This document shows, piece by piece, positions 38,408-49,341 of a stretch of 64,000 nucleotides of DNA (the stretch's first letter is position 1; the number at the start of each line of letters is the position of its first letter). The stretch is from an uncultured Lachnospiraceae bacterium (GTDB taxonomy: Bacteria; Bacillota; Clostridia; Lachnospirales; Lachnospiraceae): assembly GCA_947053345.1 (NCBI GenBank), contig CAMRSM010000001.1, positions 165,888-229,887 of the forward strand, written 5' to 3'. The position numbers and the translations under genes are program-made. The notes under the pieces were generated by a model. That model was not told where the DNA came from, made no database searches, and was given only the letters and a program-made list of their open reading frames with translations.

Positions 38408-38790
38408 TTAGTCCCACACGATTTCCAAACAATTGTAGTTTTCTGGAATTGGTGGTACACACGAATAAGTATTTAATTCAGATGCCTCTATTGTAATCAC
38501 TCCGTCAGAGCAAAGCCATTCGCAATTTACTAATTTTTCTAATTCTGTAGGTAAAATGGTGGTGCAAACCACGATTGTATCTCCTGCAAGAGCTAATTCT
38601 TCTGCCCCCATTGTTTTCTATGATTTCTGTATCATCGTGCAGAGTAACACGCACCCACGCTATGTCAGGCATTAACTCAATCTTTTGCAGCGTATCCCAT
38701 ATTTCAGAAAGCGTCGGTCGCCCAAATTCCCATTGGTTCGGAGCAATAGAATCTCATAGCCACAATTCTCCTCAAATTCCGATTAGTCTG
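38408..38790 (-). pseudogene. Frameshifted uncharacterised gene (approximate 5' limit)
   Basis: Frame 1 QWEFGRPTLSEIWDTLQKIELMPDIAWVRVTLHDDTEIIENNGG continues as GAEELALAGDTIVVCTTILPTELEKLVNCEWL in the neighbouring frame. Confidence 0.6.
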
Positions 38791-38982
38791 TCTGTATTGG
38801 TAGAAATTATACCATAGCCAATTACGAAAAACAATCCCCGTTCTACGCCCGTTCTTTCTGCCCGTTTCCTGCCGAGCTGAAAAGTTTTGCGTCAGTAACT
38901 CAAAAAAGCACTTGACAAAACGCTTCATGGGGGACAGAAAAGGACATCAAGCCGTTCACCGACCCCAAGTTTGAAAGCTTCT

Positions 38983-39076
38983 AAGCCGTAAAGAGGAAAG
39001 TGGTGGGAAAGGGGGACTTCTTTGTGTCAGGTGGGGGATAAGCCCCGTCTGACATGCTGTGGTAGCAGCATAGGGA
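38983..39076 (+). ncRNA. Candidate structured RNA element, copy B
   Basis: GTAAAGAGGAAAG..ACTTCTTTGTGTCAGGTGGGGGATAAGCCCCGTCTGACATGCTGTGGTAGCAGCATAGGGAT; similar in sequence and fold to 25427-25519. Confidence 0.4.
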
Positions 39077-39276
39077 TCGCGGAACGGATTCCGAATTTCC
39101 TCTGCCCCGGACAAAAGCCTGAATGGCAAGAAATGCTAACCGATTGATAGAAAATATCAAGCGGCTTATGATAGAATAAAAGGGGGAGGAAGATACCGGG
39201 TGGTGGTGGAATCTTCCCTTTTATGGTTTAAAGATCAAACGGGGTGTTTACCCCGGTATTTGGAAAGGGGAATCGT

Positions 39277-40902
39277 ATGAAGTATATTAAAGTGTATACA
39301 AAGCAGGCAGCAGGAGCAGAATACCCGAATTCATTTGCAAACAGCGTTCATTTTGCGCTCTGTGACGAGGACGGGAAAGTCGAGGAACTGAATCAGGGCT
39401 GTGGTATCCTATATGCCTGCGCCAAAATCAGGGAGGACGATACACTTTTGGAGCGAGGTGTAAAAAATCCGGTGTTGTTTGAGAAGGATGGGCAGTACGG
39501 GATTCTGGCAGAATATGTCGATGCACAGGGAAATCCGCAGAAACCGGATACCCTGCTTTTGTGGAACACGGAGGATTTTGTTGATTTTTCAGAGCAGAGG
39601 GAGGTTTCCCGCGCGGAATATTCTGCTTATTTTGAGTCTGGAAATAGAATGCTTCCTGTTACGGACGAGCAAAGTGAAAAAATCCGTGCGCGTTTTATTC
39701 CGCTTTGCAGTGTGAGCGCCGAATATCCGAAAAAGATTTCGGTAAGGAATGTGGAGGAACTCTCTGCGGTAAGTGCCAGGGTGACCTACTCGGATGGCTC
39801 CATGGATGAAAAGAGAATTTACTGGGACGAGCAGGAAATCCATGCTTTAAATTCTGGAAGTACCAGTATCCTGCACGGGGAAATCCGGGCGGTATCACCA
39901 AAATTCCCGCAGGCGGTAGGCTATGCTGACCCGGTAATTTTTCATTGGGAGGGCGCTTGGTATTTCCTTGCAACAAATGACAATGTCAATGATATCGGGA
40001 TATTTGTCCGCAGGGCGGATACCGTAGAGGGACTGTTTGCGCCGGATATGAAAGAATACTGCATTTTAGCTCAGGATAAGGAAAAGGGGCTGGTACAAAC
40101 TTTCTGGGCACCGGAATTCCATGTGATCGGCGGCGCGCTCTACATTTTGTTTGCAGTTAGCGGGGAGGCGTGGGGACCACAGTGCCATTTTATGAAGCTG
40201 AGGGAAGGCGGAGAGATCATCCGTGCCATGGACTGGGAAGAGCCTGTGCGTGTGGTAAGACAGGACGGCAGCCCGCTTACACAGGATGGGATCACGCTCG
40301 ATATGACATGGGTGCGCTCCGGCGGCCAGGGTTATCTTGTGTGGTCATACCGCCGGGGCATCGGTACGCCTTTGGACACGGGTTCCATGCTCTATATTGC
40401 GGCAGCACACGAGGAGAAGCCATGGGTGCTCACTTCCGAGCCGGTACTGCTTTCCAGACCGCTGTTTGGCTGGGAAAACACAAAGGGCACGATCAATAAT
40501 GAGGGGCCGTATGCCCTGTATGCAAACGGCAGGATTTATCTTGCCTATTCCGGAGGGGATGCCTGCGGCTATTCCTATGCGGTGGGCTATCTGGTCGCGG
40601 AGGATGGGGCAGATCTTTTAAAGCCGGATTCCTTTAAAAAGCTTCCGTACCCGATGCTTCGCTCTACATTTGTAGAAGGAATCAACGGACCGGGGCACAA
40701 TTCCTTCTTTCAGGATGAGGACGGGCGGTGGATGGTTGCCTACCATGCGCAGGAGCGGGGGAAATACAACTGCCGCTGTAGTACATACCACAGGGTACAT
40801 TTTTCTGCGGACGGCATTCCGATGCTTCATGTTTCCGGGGAACGGGATGTATCAAAGGAGATTGCAAAAATTGCGGTCGAAGTGAAAGTTTGTGAAAAAT
40901 AA
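39277..40902 (+). CDS. Glycoside hydrolase family 43-like protein
   Basis: VGYADPVIFHWEGAWYFLATNDN, FWAPEFHVIGGALYILFAVSG, NEGPYALYANGRIYLAYSGG, GHNSFFQDEDGRWMVAYH. Confidence 0.85.
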   Translation: MKYIKVYTKQAAGAEYPNSFANSVHFALCDEDGKVEELNQGCGILYACAKIREDDTLLERGVKNPVLFEKDGQYGILAEYVDAQGNPQKPDTLLLWNTEDFVDFSEQREVSRAEYSAYFESGNRMLPVTDEQSEKIRARFIPLCSVSAEYPKKISVRNVEELSAVSARVTYSDGSMDEKRIYWDEQEIHALNSGSTSILHGEIRAVSPKFPQAVGYADPVIFHWEGAWYFLATNDNVNDIGIFVRRADTVEGLFAPDMKEYCILAQDKEKGLVQTFWAPEFHVIGGALYILFAVSGEAWGPQCHFMKLREGGEIIRAMDWEEPVRVVRQDGSPLTQDGITLDMTWVRSGGQGYLVWSYRRGIGTPLDTGSMLYIAAAHEEKPWVLTSEPVLLSRPLFGWENTKGTINNEGPYALYANGRIYLAYSGGDACGYSYAVGYLVAEDGADLLKPDSFKKLPYPMLRSTFVEGINGPGHNSFFQDEDGRWMVAYHAQERGKYNCRCSTYHRVHFSADGIPMLHVSGERDVSKEIAKIAVEVKVCEK

Positions 40903-40962
40903 AATATTTATTTCCGAGAGATGGAGCATTATGAAGGATAAGAAAAACGAAGGAGGTAAAAA

Positions 40963-41922
40963 ATGGAACCGGATCTTTTGGCAGAAGCACTTTTCCGATA
41001 TGGGATGCAGGGGGCAAAAACGAATCTGATACGCCACAATGAAAATATGACATACTGTGTCGATAACAGGTATTTGCTCCGCATCCACAAGCATGCGCAA
41101 GGGTTTCAGACGGGAGCGGTCTATGATGGTATGAACCGCGGGGAAATCTACCGGGAAGAACTTCGTTTTTTGGACTTTTTGAGCAGCCGCGGCATGGAGG
41201 TGCAAAAGCCCTGTCCGGACGGCGAAGGCAAACTTGTAACCACGCTTTCCGACGGTACTTTTGCCACGATGCTGACGTGGCTGCCCGGCAGGAATCCTGA
41301 AAAAGATGAGGTGGACTATGACCTGTGTTTCCGGATCGGGGAGATGGTCGGAAAGCTCCATAAACATGCGCGCATGTGTCAGAAAATCCCGGTGCTTTGC
41401 TATGACGCTGCCCTGTGCCGCCGCCTGAAACAAAAACTTTATGATGATTTGGGGAGCGGTGCTTTTGATTTGGAATGGGTGCAATGTATGGCGGATGCCT
41501 TTGACTTTATTACAAAGCAGATGGATGCGTTCGGACAGGATGTGATAATAACCCACGCGGATCTTTCTTTGTCCAATATACTGATTACCGAAAACGGGCT
41601 TGTTCCGATCGATTTTTCTCTGTTCGGCTACTGCCACCCGATGATGGATCTCGCGATGCTGTATTGCAGCATTAACGGATTGGAAAACCGGCGCGCGATA
41701 GCGGCGGGGTATAAAAAGGCGGGTGGGGCAGTCTGCCTTAAAATGCTCGATGCCTGTTTTGCGCTTAATATTTTGCTTTCCATCCTTCTGCATAGCGCCT
41801 GCTGGCCGGGGCAGGAGTGGTTTGCTGCCCGCTTTAAGCGCTGGTGTGAGGAAGTGTTTTTGCCGCTTACCAGAGGGGAGGCATTGTTCTCGGATGATTT
41901 TTACCTGATTCATGCAAATTGA
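40963..41922 (+). CDS. Phosphotransferase / aminoglycoside phosphotransferase-fold protein
   Basis: ITHADLSLSNILITENGLVPIDFSLFGYCHPMMDLAML. Confidence 0.82.
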   Translation: MEPDLLAEALFRYGMQGAKTNLIRHNENMTYCVDNRYLLRIHKHAQGFQTGAVYDGMNRGEIYREELRFLDFLSSRGMEVQKPCPDGEGKLVTTLSDGTFATMLTWLPGRNPEKDEVDYDLCFRIGEMVGKLHKHARMCQKIPVLCYDAALCRRLKQKLYDDLGSGAFDLEWVQCMADAFDFITKQMDAFGQDVIITHADLSLSNILITENGLVPIDFSLFGYCHPMMDLAMLYCSINGLENRRAIAAGYKKAGGAVCLKMLDACFALNILLSILLHSACWPGQEWFAARFKRWCEEVFLPLTRGEALFSDDFYLIHAN

Positions 41923-42099
41923 GTTTGCTGCCGTATCCTATGATGTTTCGCTATAAATAAAACTTAATAAAAATATATTTTTATAATAGAAGAGTCGATA
42001 AAATAAATTTATTTAGAAGGCCTGCATACCCCCTGTGATTTGATCTTGCGTAATTTCCAAGAATATGCTATACTTTTACCGGATAAGATTTGTATAGGG

Positions 42100-42180
42100 G
42101 GTGCGCGGGCTTTTCCATGCCAACGCTGCTGCTTTTTGGCAGCACCGGCAGTCCGAAAGAGAGGAAAAGCCGCGCGCCGC
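42100..42180 (+). promoter_or_regulatory. Structured 5' leader upstream of uppP
   Basis: ggtgcgcgggcttttcc ... ggaaaagccgcgcgcc long stem enclosing tgctgc-tttttg-gcagca. Confidence 0.5.
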
Positions 42181-42198
42181 TGTACTTGGAGGTATCGT

Positions 42199-43035
42199 AT
42201 GGAATTTGATATTGTGGAATGGTTCAAAGCGGTTTTCCTTGGGATTGTGGAGGGAATTACCGAGTGGCTGCCGATCAGCAGCACCGGGCACATGATACTG
42301 GTGGACGAATTTATCAAGATGGATATTTCGAAAGAGTTTAAGGCGCTTTTTCTGGTAGTGATACAGCTCGGTGCAATCCTTGCGGTTGTTATGCTGTATT
42401 TTAAACGGCTCTGGCCGTTTTCGGCAAAGGAGCGGTATTTTATCTGCAAAGATAAGTTTTCGATGTGGTTTAAGATTTTTGTTGCCTGTATCCCGGCGGG
42501 GGTGATCGGGATATTGTTTGATGACCAGATTGATGAACTTTTGATGAAGCCGATCGTGGTTGTGGTTACATTGATCTTATATGGTTTCATATTTATTGTG
42601 CTGGAGAAAAAAAAGATCGGGGAACGGCCGCGGGTGGAGTCCATCGACGGCCTGACATACCGGGATGCCCTCATGATCGGCATATTTCAGCTTTTGGCGC
42701 TGGTTCCGGGAACTTCCCGTTCCGGTGCCACGATTATCGGCGGAATGCTGATCGGCTGCGCGAGGCCAGTCGCCGCAGAATTTACTTTTTTCCTTGCGGT
42801 TCCGGTCATGGCGGGTGCAAGCCTGATCAAAAGTGTGAAATTCGGGATGGAGAATGGATTTTCTTTAAGCGGCAATGAGACGATGATCCTGGTCACCGGC
42901 ATGGTAGTCGCGTTTGCGGTCTCGGTTGTCGTAATCCGCTTTCTGATGAGTTATATCCGCAAACATGATTTTGTCGTTTTTGGCTGGTACCGGATCGTGC
43001 TTGGTTTGGTTTTACTTGGGTATTTCTGTTTGTAA
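42199..43035 (+). CDS. uppP: Undecaprenyl-diphosphatase
   Basis: FLGIVEGITEWLPISSTGHMIL and LLALVPGTSRSGATIIGGMLIG signature motifs. Confidence 0.96.
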   Translation: MEFDIVEWFKAVFLGIVEGITEWLPISSTGHMILVDEFIKMDISKEFKALFLVVIQLGAILAVVMLYFKRLWPFSAKERYFICKDKFSMWFKIFVACIPAGVIGILFDDQIDELLMKPIVVVVTLILYGFIFIVLEKKKIGERPRVESIDGLTYRDALMIGIFQLLALVPGTSRSGATIIGGMLIGCARPVAAEFTFFLAVPVMAGASLIKSVKFGMENGFSLSGNETMILVTGMVVAFAVSVVVIRFLMSYIRKHDFVVFGWYRIVLGLVLLGYFCL

Positions 43036-43115
43036 ATATATTTTAATGGCGGAAGTATTGTGACCGGGAACACGGGGTACATCGGCATAGAATGATTTGG
43101 AAAGGGGTTTGTTGC

Positions 43116-46100
43116 ATGGCAGACCAGAAGATGGCAAAGGGCAAACATACTGCGGCGGGAAAGCAGGCTGGCGCGGGCACAAAAAAGCAGGCGGGAGCGG
43201 CAGGGAAAAAGAATACGGCTTCCGGGCGGCCTGCAAAAAAGGCAGGTTCCGGGGCAAGAGCCGACGGCAAGGGGCAGATCGGTTCTGCGTATGAGCCGGA
43301 GGAGAGGCTTTCGGATTCTATGAAGGAAGAAATCGTGCTGGCAGTGACACTTCTGGTGGCATTGTTGTTTTTCTTAAGTTATATCAATCTTTGCGGGACG
43401 GTCGGAACATGGCTGAATACCATTATTTTCGGTTTATTCGGGATTTTTGGCTATCTTTTTCCGTTTTTGTTGTTTTTTGGGGTCGCATTTGGGATTTCCA
43501 ACCGCAAAAACCGCATCGCGAGGAGAAAGCTGTGGTGCGCGGCAGGGGCATTTGTGTGTCTTGCCGCATTGGTGGAGCTTCTAAGCGCATATGACCCGGA
43601 ACTAAAATGGGCAAAATCCTTCACGGTGTCCGCGGAGACAAAAAGCGGCGGCGGAATTTTGGGTGGGACGTTGGTGAGGCTTTTATGTCCACTGTTTGAT
43701 ACGGTGGCAACGACGGTGATCCTCATCATCCTGCTATTAATCTGCCTGATGCTTGTGACGGGAAAGGAGATTTTTTCCTATATCAGAAATATGGCGGACG
43801 GTGCTGTCACGAACCGGCGCGGGGCTGCTTTGGAAGAAGAAGCATACCAAGAGGAGTTTGCAGAGGAAGGGTATGAGGAGATCACAAGGCAGGCACCGCG
43901 CGTGATTACGTTCCAGAAGAGCGGGAAGGAAGAACGTGCGGATGCTTTGGCGGCAGGTGGAAAACAGCCGAAGGAAGAGCCCGTGCGTTTTGTGGATGCA
44001 CTAAAAGCAAGGGGGAAAAAGGGAAAAGGGCAAAAGGAGGCACCGTACGGCACGGCGGAGGAAGTTGCCTTGGTGCAGAACACGGAAGAAACTCCGAAGA
44101 CGGCTCCTGTAGAAGAAGTTGTACCGCCGCAGTGCATGCAGGAGATTACGATCACCGGAGATTATCAAAAGGAAAATGTCCCGTTCTATGAGGAGGAACT
44201 AAAACGTAAATTTGGCGGCACGGAAGGAAATTCTGCGACTGTAGAACGGAAATTCTACGATGTTAGTGTGTCCAAAGATGGTTCTACCGTCAAGGAAAAT
44301 GATGTCGTTTTGATCTATAAGGAACTTTACGGTGACGATGAGCCGATTATCCCGCCAAAACCGGAGGAAAAGGAAACCGAAACCGCGGACAGGAATAAGC
44401 CTGCGGATGCCGGGACAGAGGGGGACGATTTTGTTGTCAGTGCGGATATGATCTTTGCCAATGCAGGGATTGACCCGGCCGTGCGGGAATTTGCCAAAAT
44501 GGAGGAGACGCAGAACCAGGCCATATCAGCGGGTGTGAGTGCCGCGGAAGAGGGCGGTACGGTTCTTGCGTTCCCTGTAAAAGAAAACCCACCACAAAGA
44601 ACCCCGGACTTCTGGCCGGATATGTCCGTAGACCAAGGCGGGGCTTTACCGTCTACGGCATCGGAGGGCGGTATTGTAAAAGTTGTGCCGCAGGCAGAAA
44701 TGGGTATCGTCGGGGATTCTTCCGGCGATGCGCCGGAGACGGCACTGGATCAGGAAAATTTCTTTGGCGGGTTCGGGACGGCGTATCCGGATGAAGATGT
44801 GCCGGATCTTACACCGTCGGAACTGCAGTACCCGGTAAAGGGCGGTGCGGAAGGTTTTCCAAACGCCGTGCGTCAGGCGGTTCCTGCGGCACCTGCATCC
44901 TGCGGTGCGCCGCGCGCGGATGCAGGTGCCGCAGGAACCCCACGGATATCCGGTGGCAGCGCGGCATTATCGCTCGTGCCGTTCCCGGTGCCGGAAAAGA
45001 AATACGAATTCCCGCCGATTGACCTTCTGGCAAAACCAGTGCAGGGAAAGGGGGCAAATGAGCGGGAACTAAAAGAGACTGCAGCAAAGCTCCAGAGCAC
45101 CCTGCAAAGCTTTGGCGTGCGTGTCACCATCACCAATATCAGCTGCGGGCCGGCGGTCACTCAGTATGAGCTCCAGCCGGAACAGGGCGTGAAGGTCAAC
45201 CAGATCACGAAGCTTTCCGATGATATTAAGCTGAACCTCGCAGCGACGGACATCCGCATCGAGGCACCGATCCCCGGCAAGGCGGCCATTGGTATTGAAG
45301 TTCCGAACAAGGAAAATACACCGGTTATTTTGCGGGAATTGTTGGAAAGCGAAGAGTTTAAAAAACACAAATCCCGTCTTGCTTTTGCGGTCGGGAAAAA
45401 TATCAGCGGGCAGATCGTTGTCTCGGACATCGCCAAAATGCCGCATATGCTGATCGCGGGGGCAACGGGATCCGGTAAGTCCGTCTGTATCAACACCATC
45501 ATTATGAGCATTCTCTACAAAGCCGACCCGAAGGATGTCAAGCTGATCATGGTCGATCCGAAGGTTGTGGAGTTAAGCGTGTACAACGGCATACCGCATC
45601 TGCTCATCCCGGTCGTGACGGATCCGAAAAAGGCAAGCGCGGCATTAAACTGGGCGGTGGCGGAGATGACCGACCGTTATCAGAAATTCGCGGCACTCTC
45701 TGTGCGCGACCTGACCGGATACAATGAAAAGGTAGGGGCATTTGACGAGCCAAACCCTGCGTTCCCTCGCCTGCCGCAGATCGTTATCATTGTGGACGAG
45801 CTTGCCGATTTGATGATGGTGGCATCGGCGAACGAGGTGGAGGATGCCATCTGCCGCCTGGCGCAGATGGCGCGCGCGGCAGGGCTTCACCTGATCATAG
45901 CGACACAGAGGCCTTCCGTAAACGTCATCACCGGCGTGATTAAGGCGAATGTGCCTTCGCGCGTGGCGTTTGCGGTGACTTCTGCCGTGGATTCCAGGAC
46001 AATCTTGGACGGCGTGGGGGCAGAGCGCCTGCTCGGCAAGGGCGACATGCTCTTTTTCCCGTCCGGCTATCCGAAACCGGTGCGCATTCAAGGCGCATTT

Positions 46101-46466
46101 GTCTCCGATGCCGAGGTCAGCAAAGTTGTTGATTTCTTAAAGGAACAGACCGAGGGAGCGGGCGGTTACAACGAGGAAATCAACCAGAGGATCATGACCG
46201 CCACATCGGGCGGGGACGGCGCATCGGCATTGGGCGGGGACGGCAACGACGATTATTTTGCGGAAGCGGGAAAATTTATCATCGAGAAGCAGAAAGCATC
46301 CATCGGTATGCTGCAGAGGGTGTATAAGATCGGCTTTAACCGTGCCGCCCGCATTATGGACCAGCTGACTGCAGCGGGGGTTGTAGGTCCTGAGGAAGGC
46401 ACGAAGCCAAGAAAAATCCTGATGACACAGTTGGAATTTGAAGAATATTTAAAGACGGCACATTAA
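43116..46466 (+). CDS. ftsK: DNA translocase FtsK/SpoIIIE
   Basis: 4-TM N-terminus, low-complexity linker, [44 protein letters not shown]-terminal gamma winged helix. Confidence 0.96.
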   Translation: MADQKMAKGKHTAAGKQAGAGTKKQAGAAGKKNTASGRPAKKAGSGARADGKGQIGSAYEPEERLSDSMKEEIVLAVTLLVALLFFLSYINLCGTVGTWLNTIIFGLFGIFGYLFPFLLFFGVAFGISNRKNRIARRKLWCAAGAFVCLAALVELLSAYDPELKWAKSFTVSAETKSGGGILGGTLVRLLCPLFDTVATTVILIILLLICLMLVTGKEIFSYIRNMADGAVTNRRGAALEEEAYQEEFAEEGYEEITRQAPRVITFQKSGKEERADALAAGGKQPKEEPVRFVDALKARGKKGKGQKEAPYGTAEEVALVQNTEETPKTAPVEEVVPPQCMQEITITGDYQKENVPFYEEELKRKFGGTEGNSATVERKFYDVSVSKDGSTVKENDVVLIYKELYGDDEPIIPPKPEEKETETADRNKPADAGTEGDDFVVSADMIFANAGIDPAVREFAKMEETQNQAISAGVSAAEEGGTVLAFPVKENPPQRTPDFWPDMSVDQGGALPSTASEGGIVKVVPQAEMGIVGDSSGDAPETALDQENFFGGFGTAYPDEDVPDLTPSELQYPVKGGAEGFPNAVRQAVPAAPASCGAPRADAGAAGTPRISGGSAALSLVPFPVPEKKYEFPPIDLLAKPVQGKGANERELKETAAKLQSTLQSFGVRVTITNISCGPAVTQYELQPEQGVKVNQITKLSDDIKLNLAATDIRIEAPIPGKAAIGIEVPNKENTPVILRELLESEEFKKHKSRLAFAVGKNISGQIVVSDIAKMPHMLIAGATGSGKSVCINTIIMSILYKADPKDVKLIMVDPKVVELSVYNGIPHLLIPVVTDPKKASAALNWAVAEMTDRYQKFAALSVRDLTGYNEKVGAFDEPNPAFPRLPQIVIIVDELADLMMVASANEVEDAICRLAQMARAAGLHLIIATQRPSVNVITGVIKANVPSRVAFAVTSAVDSRTILDGVGAERLLGKGDMLFFPSGYPKPVRIQGAFVSDAEVSKVVDFLKEQTEGAGGYNEEINQRIMTATSGGDGASALGGDGNDDYFAEAGKFIIEKQKASIGMLQRVYKIGFNRAARIMDQLTAAGVVGPEEGTKPRKILMTQLEFEEYLKTAH

Positions 46467-46503
46467 GGGAAAATGCTGTAAAGACGGCAGAATGAGAGGG
46501 AAA

Positions 46504-47418
46504 ATGAAGCATTTTAGATCGATGTGGGAGGCACAGCCTGTATTTAAAGCCCTGAGTGCGCCGATGCGCGTGCGGATCATGGAACTGCTCTATGAAGAGG
46601 GCGACTGGAAACTCGATGATATTGCGAGGGCGTTGAAGCTGACCAACAGTGCTGTCTCGATGCATGTGGAGCGTCTGGTGGAAGCGGGGCTGGTGACAGT
46701 GCAGACTGTTCCGGGAATCCGGGGGATCTGTAAGATCTGCAAGCCCTGCTACGGCGGTATGATGGTCGACATGTGCCCAAACCTGCCGGAACAGCAAAAT
46801 TTCTATACCGACGATATCCCGGTCGGTGCTTACTACGAGTGCGCGGTAACCCCGACTTGCGGAATTGCAACACCAAAGCAGATCATCGGGGAATTTGACA
46901 TGCCGAAATATTTCATGTTCCCGAACCATTATGATGCCGGGGTTTTCTGGATCGGAACGGGTTATGTCCTCTATTGTCTGCCCAACCGCTTAAAGCCGGG
47001 GGAGCGTCTTGTAAAGCTGACGCTCTCGATGGAGCTTTCCTCGGAATATCCGGGTTACAACGAAGATTTTCCGTCGGATATTTATTTTGAGGTGGCGGGG
47101 GTTAACGTCGGCAAATGGATCAGTCCCGGCGATTACGGGAGCCGCAGGGGACATTACACGCCGGCGTGGTGGCCGGAAAACTGCAACCAGTACGGTCTGT
47201 TAAAAACGCTTTCCATCACGCGCGAGGGCACGTTTATCGACGGCGGTTTCCGGATTGGCGACGTGACGGTTGATGAGCTTGGAATCGACTATACGACACA
47301 GATCACATTCCGGATCTCCGTGCCGAAGGATACGAAAAACTGCGGCGGCTTAACGGTCTTTGGACGCGGCTTCGGGGACTATGACCAAGGGATCGTCTGC
47401 ACGGAATATTATGAATGA
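46504..47418 (+). CDS. ArsR-like HTH regulator with approximately 220-aa C-terminal domain
   Basis: VFKALSAPMRVRIMELLYEEGDWKLDDIARALKLTNSAVSMHVERLVEAGLV. Confidence 0.75.
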   Translation: MKHFRSMWEAQPVFKALSAPMRVRIMELLYEEGDWKLDDIARALKLTNSAVSMHVERLVEAGLVTVQTVPGIRGICKICKPCYGGMMVDMCPNLPEQQNFYTDDIPVGAYYECAVTPTCGIATPKQIIGEFDMPKYFMFPNHYDAGVFWIGTGYVLYCLPNRLKPGERLVKLTLSMELSSEYPGYNEDFPSDIYFEVAGVNVGKWISPGDYGSRRGHYTPAWWPENCNQYGLLKTLSITREGTFIDGGFRIGDVTVDELGIDYTTQITFRISVPKDTKNCGGLTVFGRGFGDYDQGIVCTEYYE

Positions 47419-47451
47419 TACGCGGGACTAAAATATGAAAGGGAAAACGAT

Positions 47452-49326
47452 GTGGGGCGGATGAAGCGGCATGGATGGAAACGACAAAAGAATATCCGGA
47501 CATTGTTTCTTTTTGAGCTGCTCTGCAAAGCGGCTTTCACGATGATTTTTTATCCGTTTTGCACCGCCGCATTCCGTCTGCTCTTGAGGATTACGGGCTA
47601 CAGTTATCTGACCCTTGAAAACCTCGCGCGGTTTGTGAGGCAGCCGGCAACCATTCTGGTCATTTTCCTCCTGCTTTTGGCAGGGGCACTGTTTTATCTT
47701 GTCGAGGCGGTCTCCCTGATTGTGTTTTATCAGGGGTATATAAAAGAAAAAAGAGTAACTGTCGTACAGATCCTTTTTCCGGGTCTGAAGGAGGTACGGT
47801 ATCTCCTGGGACAAAAACATTGGATGGCGCTGCTTTTGTTTTCCCTTCCCAATGCGCTCGTTACGCTCTCGCCGATGCTGATCGTTTTTGCGATCCAGTT
47901 AAAAGTGCCAGCATATATCGCAAGGACAGTGACAAGTAAGCCGTACGGCACTTTTTTTGTCGTGGTTTTTCTTTTGCTTTGTCTTTTTGTCAGTTTTTTC
48001 GGGATGTATTCGCTATATTATTGTGTGCTTGGCGAATACAGTTTCCTTGACGGTTTTCGCAGGAGTGTCCGTGTCGTCCGGCAGAAGCTGTTTACGTTGA
48101 TTGGTTGCTGTGTCGGGATAAATTTGCTGTTATCCGCAATTTATGCCGTTATATACATTGGGGTACTGATCCTTGCTTGCTACCTGATCTATCTTACTAA
48201 AAGCGAGGAAGTGCTGATGGCGGCATTGCTCACGGCGTATGATGAGGTCATGATCTATATGGGTGTGATGATTACGGTCGTGACACAGATCGTAAATTAT
48301 GCGGTGCTTGCCCGTCTCTTTACAAAATACGGCATGCCGTTCCTTCCAGGAAACCGGATCGAAAAATTCCAGGAGCAGATCGCCTATGAGGATGCGGCGA
48401 GACAGCTTGAGTACACGAACGGAGAGCGGGTGCTAAAAAGGATGGACAGCCATTATACGAGGCTTACGGCGCTTGTTGTGGCGGCGGTGGTCTTTGTGAA
48501 TGCGTACGGGCTCATTGACGCGTTCCGGAACGGTTCGCTGACGGACCGGGAAACACTTTTTGGAACATATATCACGGCACACCGGGGATCCTCCGCGGCA
48601 GCCCCGGAAAATACACTTGCCGCCTTGGAGCGGGCGATTGATGATATGGCGGATTTTGCGGAAATTGATGTGCAGGAGACAAGGGACGGTGTCGTGATCC
48701 TGATGCACGATGCCAGCCTGCGGCGCACGACGGGGGCAAGGGCAAGGGTGAGCGACCTGACCTACGCGCAGATTGTGGAGCTTGACGCAGGAGTATGGTT
48801 TTCGGGGGATTACGCGGGAGTACATGTGCCGACGTTGGAGGAAGCGCTAAAGCTCTGCAAAGGGAAGATCAACCTCAACATCGAGTTAAAGGCAGGGAAA
48901 TCCACTGCCCTGAATGATGATTTAACGGAGAAGGTGCTGCGCCTTATCGACCTGTATGACATGGAGGACCAGTGCATGATCAGCTGTACCGACCAGGCGA
49001 TGTTAGCGAAGGTGAAAGACTACAACAGCAAGATCAAGACCGGATATATCCTTTCGTTTGCTTACGGAATGTTTTATAATGTGGATTACATTGATTTTTT
49101 CAGCATGAAGTCAAGCTTTGTGAATGAGAGCACGGTAAAAACCCTGCACAGCCTCGGTAAGGAAGTGCATGCCTGGACTGTAAATTCGCGCTCGGAAACC
49201 GAGCGCATGAAGCAGCTTGGCGTGGACAATATCATCACGGATCATCCGGTCATGGTGCGGGAGATCGTTTATGAGGAAAATGTCCGGATGGGATTTTTTA
49301 AACTGCTGGGTTTTATCAGGCCTTGA
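47452..49326 (+). CDS. Glycerophosphodiester phosphodiesterase with N-terminal polytopic membrane domain
   Basis: ITAHRGSSAAAPENTLAALERAIDDMADFAEIDVQETRDGVVILMHD; VHAWTVNSRSETERMKQLGVDNIITDHP. Confidence 0.93.
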   Translation: MGRMKRHGWKRQKNIRTLFLFELLCKAAFTMIFYPFCTAAFRLLLRITGYSYLTLENLARFVRQPATILVIFLLLLAGALFYLVEAVSLIVFYQGYIKEKRVTVVQILFPGLKEVRYLLGQKHWMALLLFSLPNALVTLSPMLIVFAIQLKVPAYIARTVTSKPYGTFFVVVFLLLCLFVSFFGMYSLYYCVLGEYSFLDGFRRSVRVVRQKLFTLIGCCVGINLLLSAIYAVIYIGVLILACYLIYLTKSEEVLMAALLTAYDEVMIYMGVMITVVTQIVNYAVLARLFTKYGMPFLPGNRIEKFQEQIAYEDAARQLEYTNGERVLKRMDSHYTRLTALVVAAVVFVNAYGLIDAFRNGSLTDRETLFGTYITAHRGSSAAAPENTLAALERAIDDMADFAEIDVQETRDGVVILMHDASLRRTTGARARVSDLTYAQIVELDAGVWFSGDYAGVHVPTLEEALKLCKGKINLNIELKAGKSTALNDDLTEKVLRLIDLYDMEDQCMISCTDQAMLAKVKDYNSKIKTGYILSFAYGMFYNVDYIDFFSMKSSFVNESTVKTLHSLGKEVHAWTVNSRSETERMKQLGVDNIITDHPVMVREIVYEENVRMGFFKLLGFIRP

Positions 49327-49341
49327 GGAAGGGGGAGGAAC

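Noticed and set aside
28800-39200. CRISPR array or retron in the accessory island
   Set aside because: No regularly spaced direct repeats and no reverse transcriptase or Cas-like ORF seen.
40852-41913. 353-aa minus-strand ORF opposite the phosphotransferase gene
   Set aside because: Entirely antisense to a gene with clear kinase motifs; no plausible domain.
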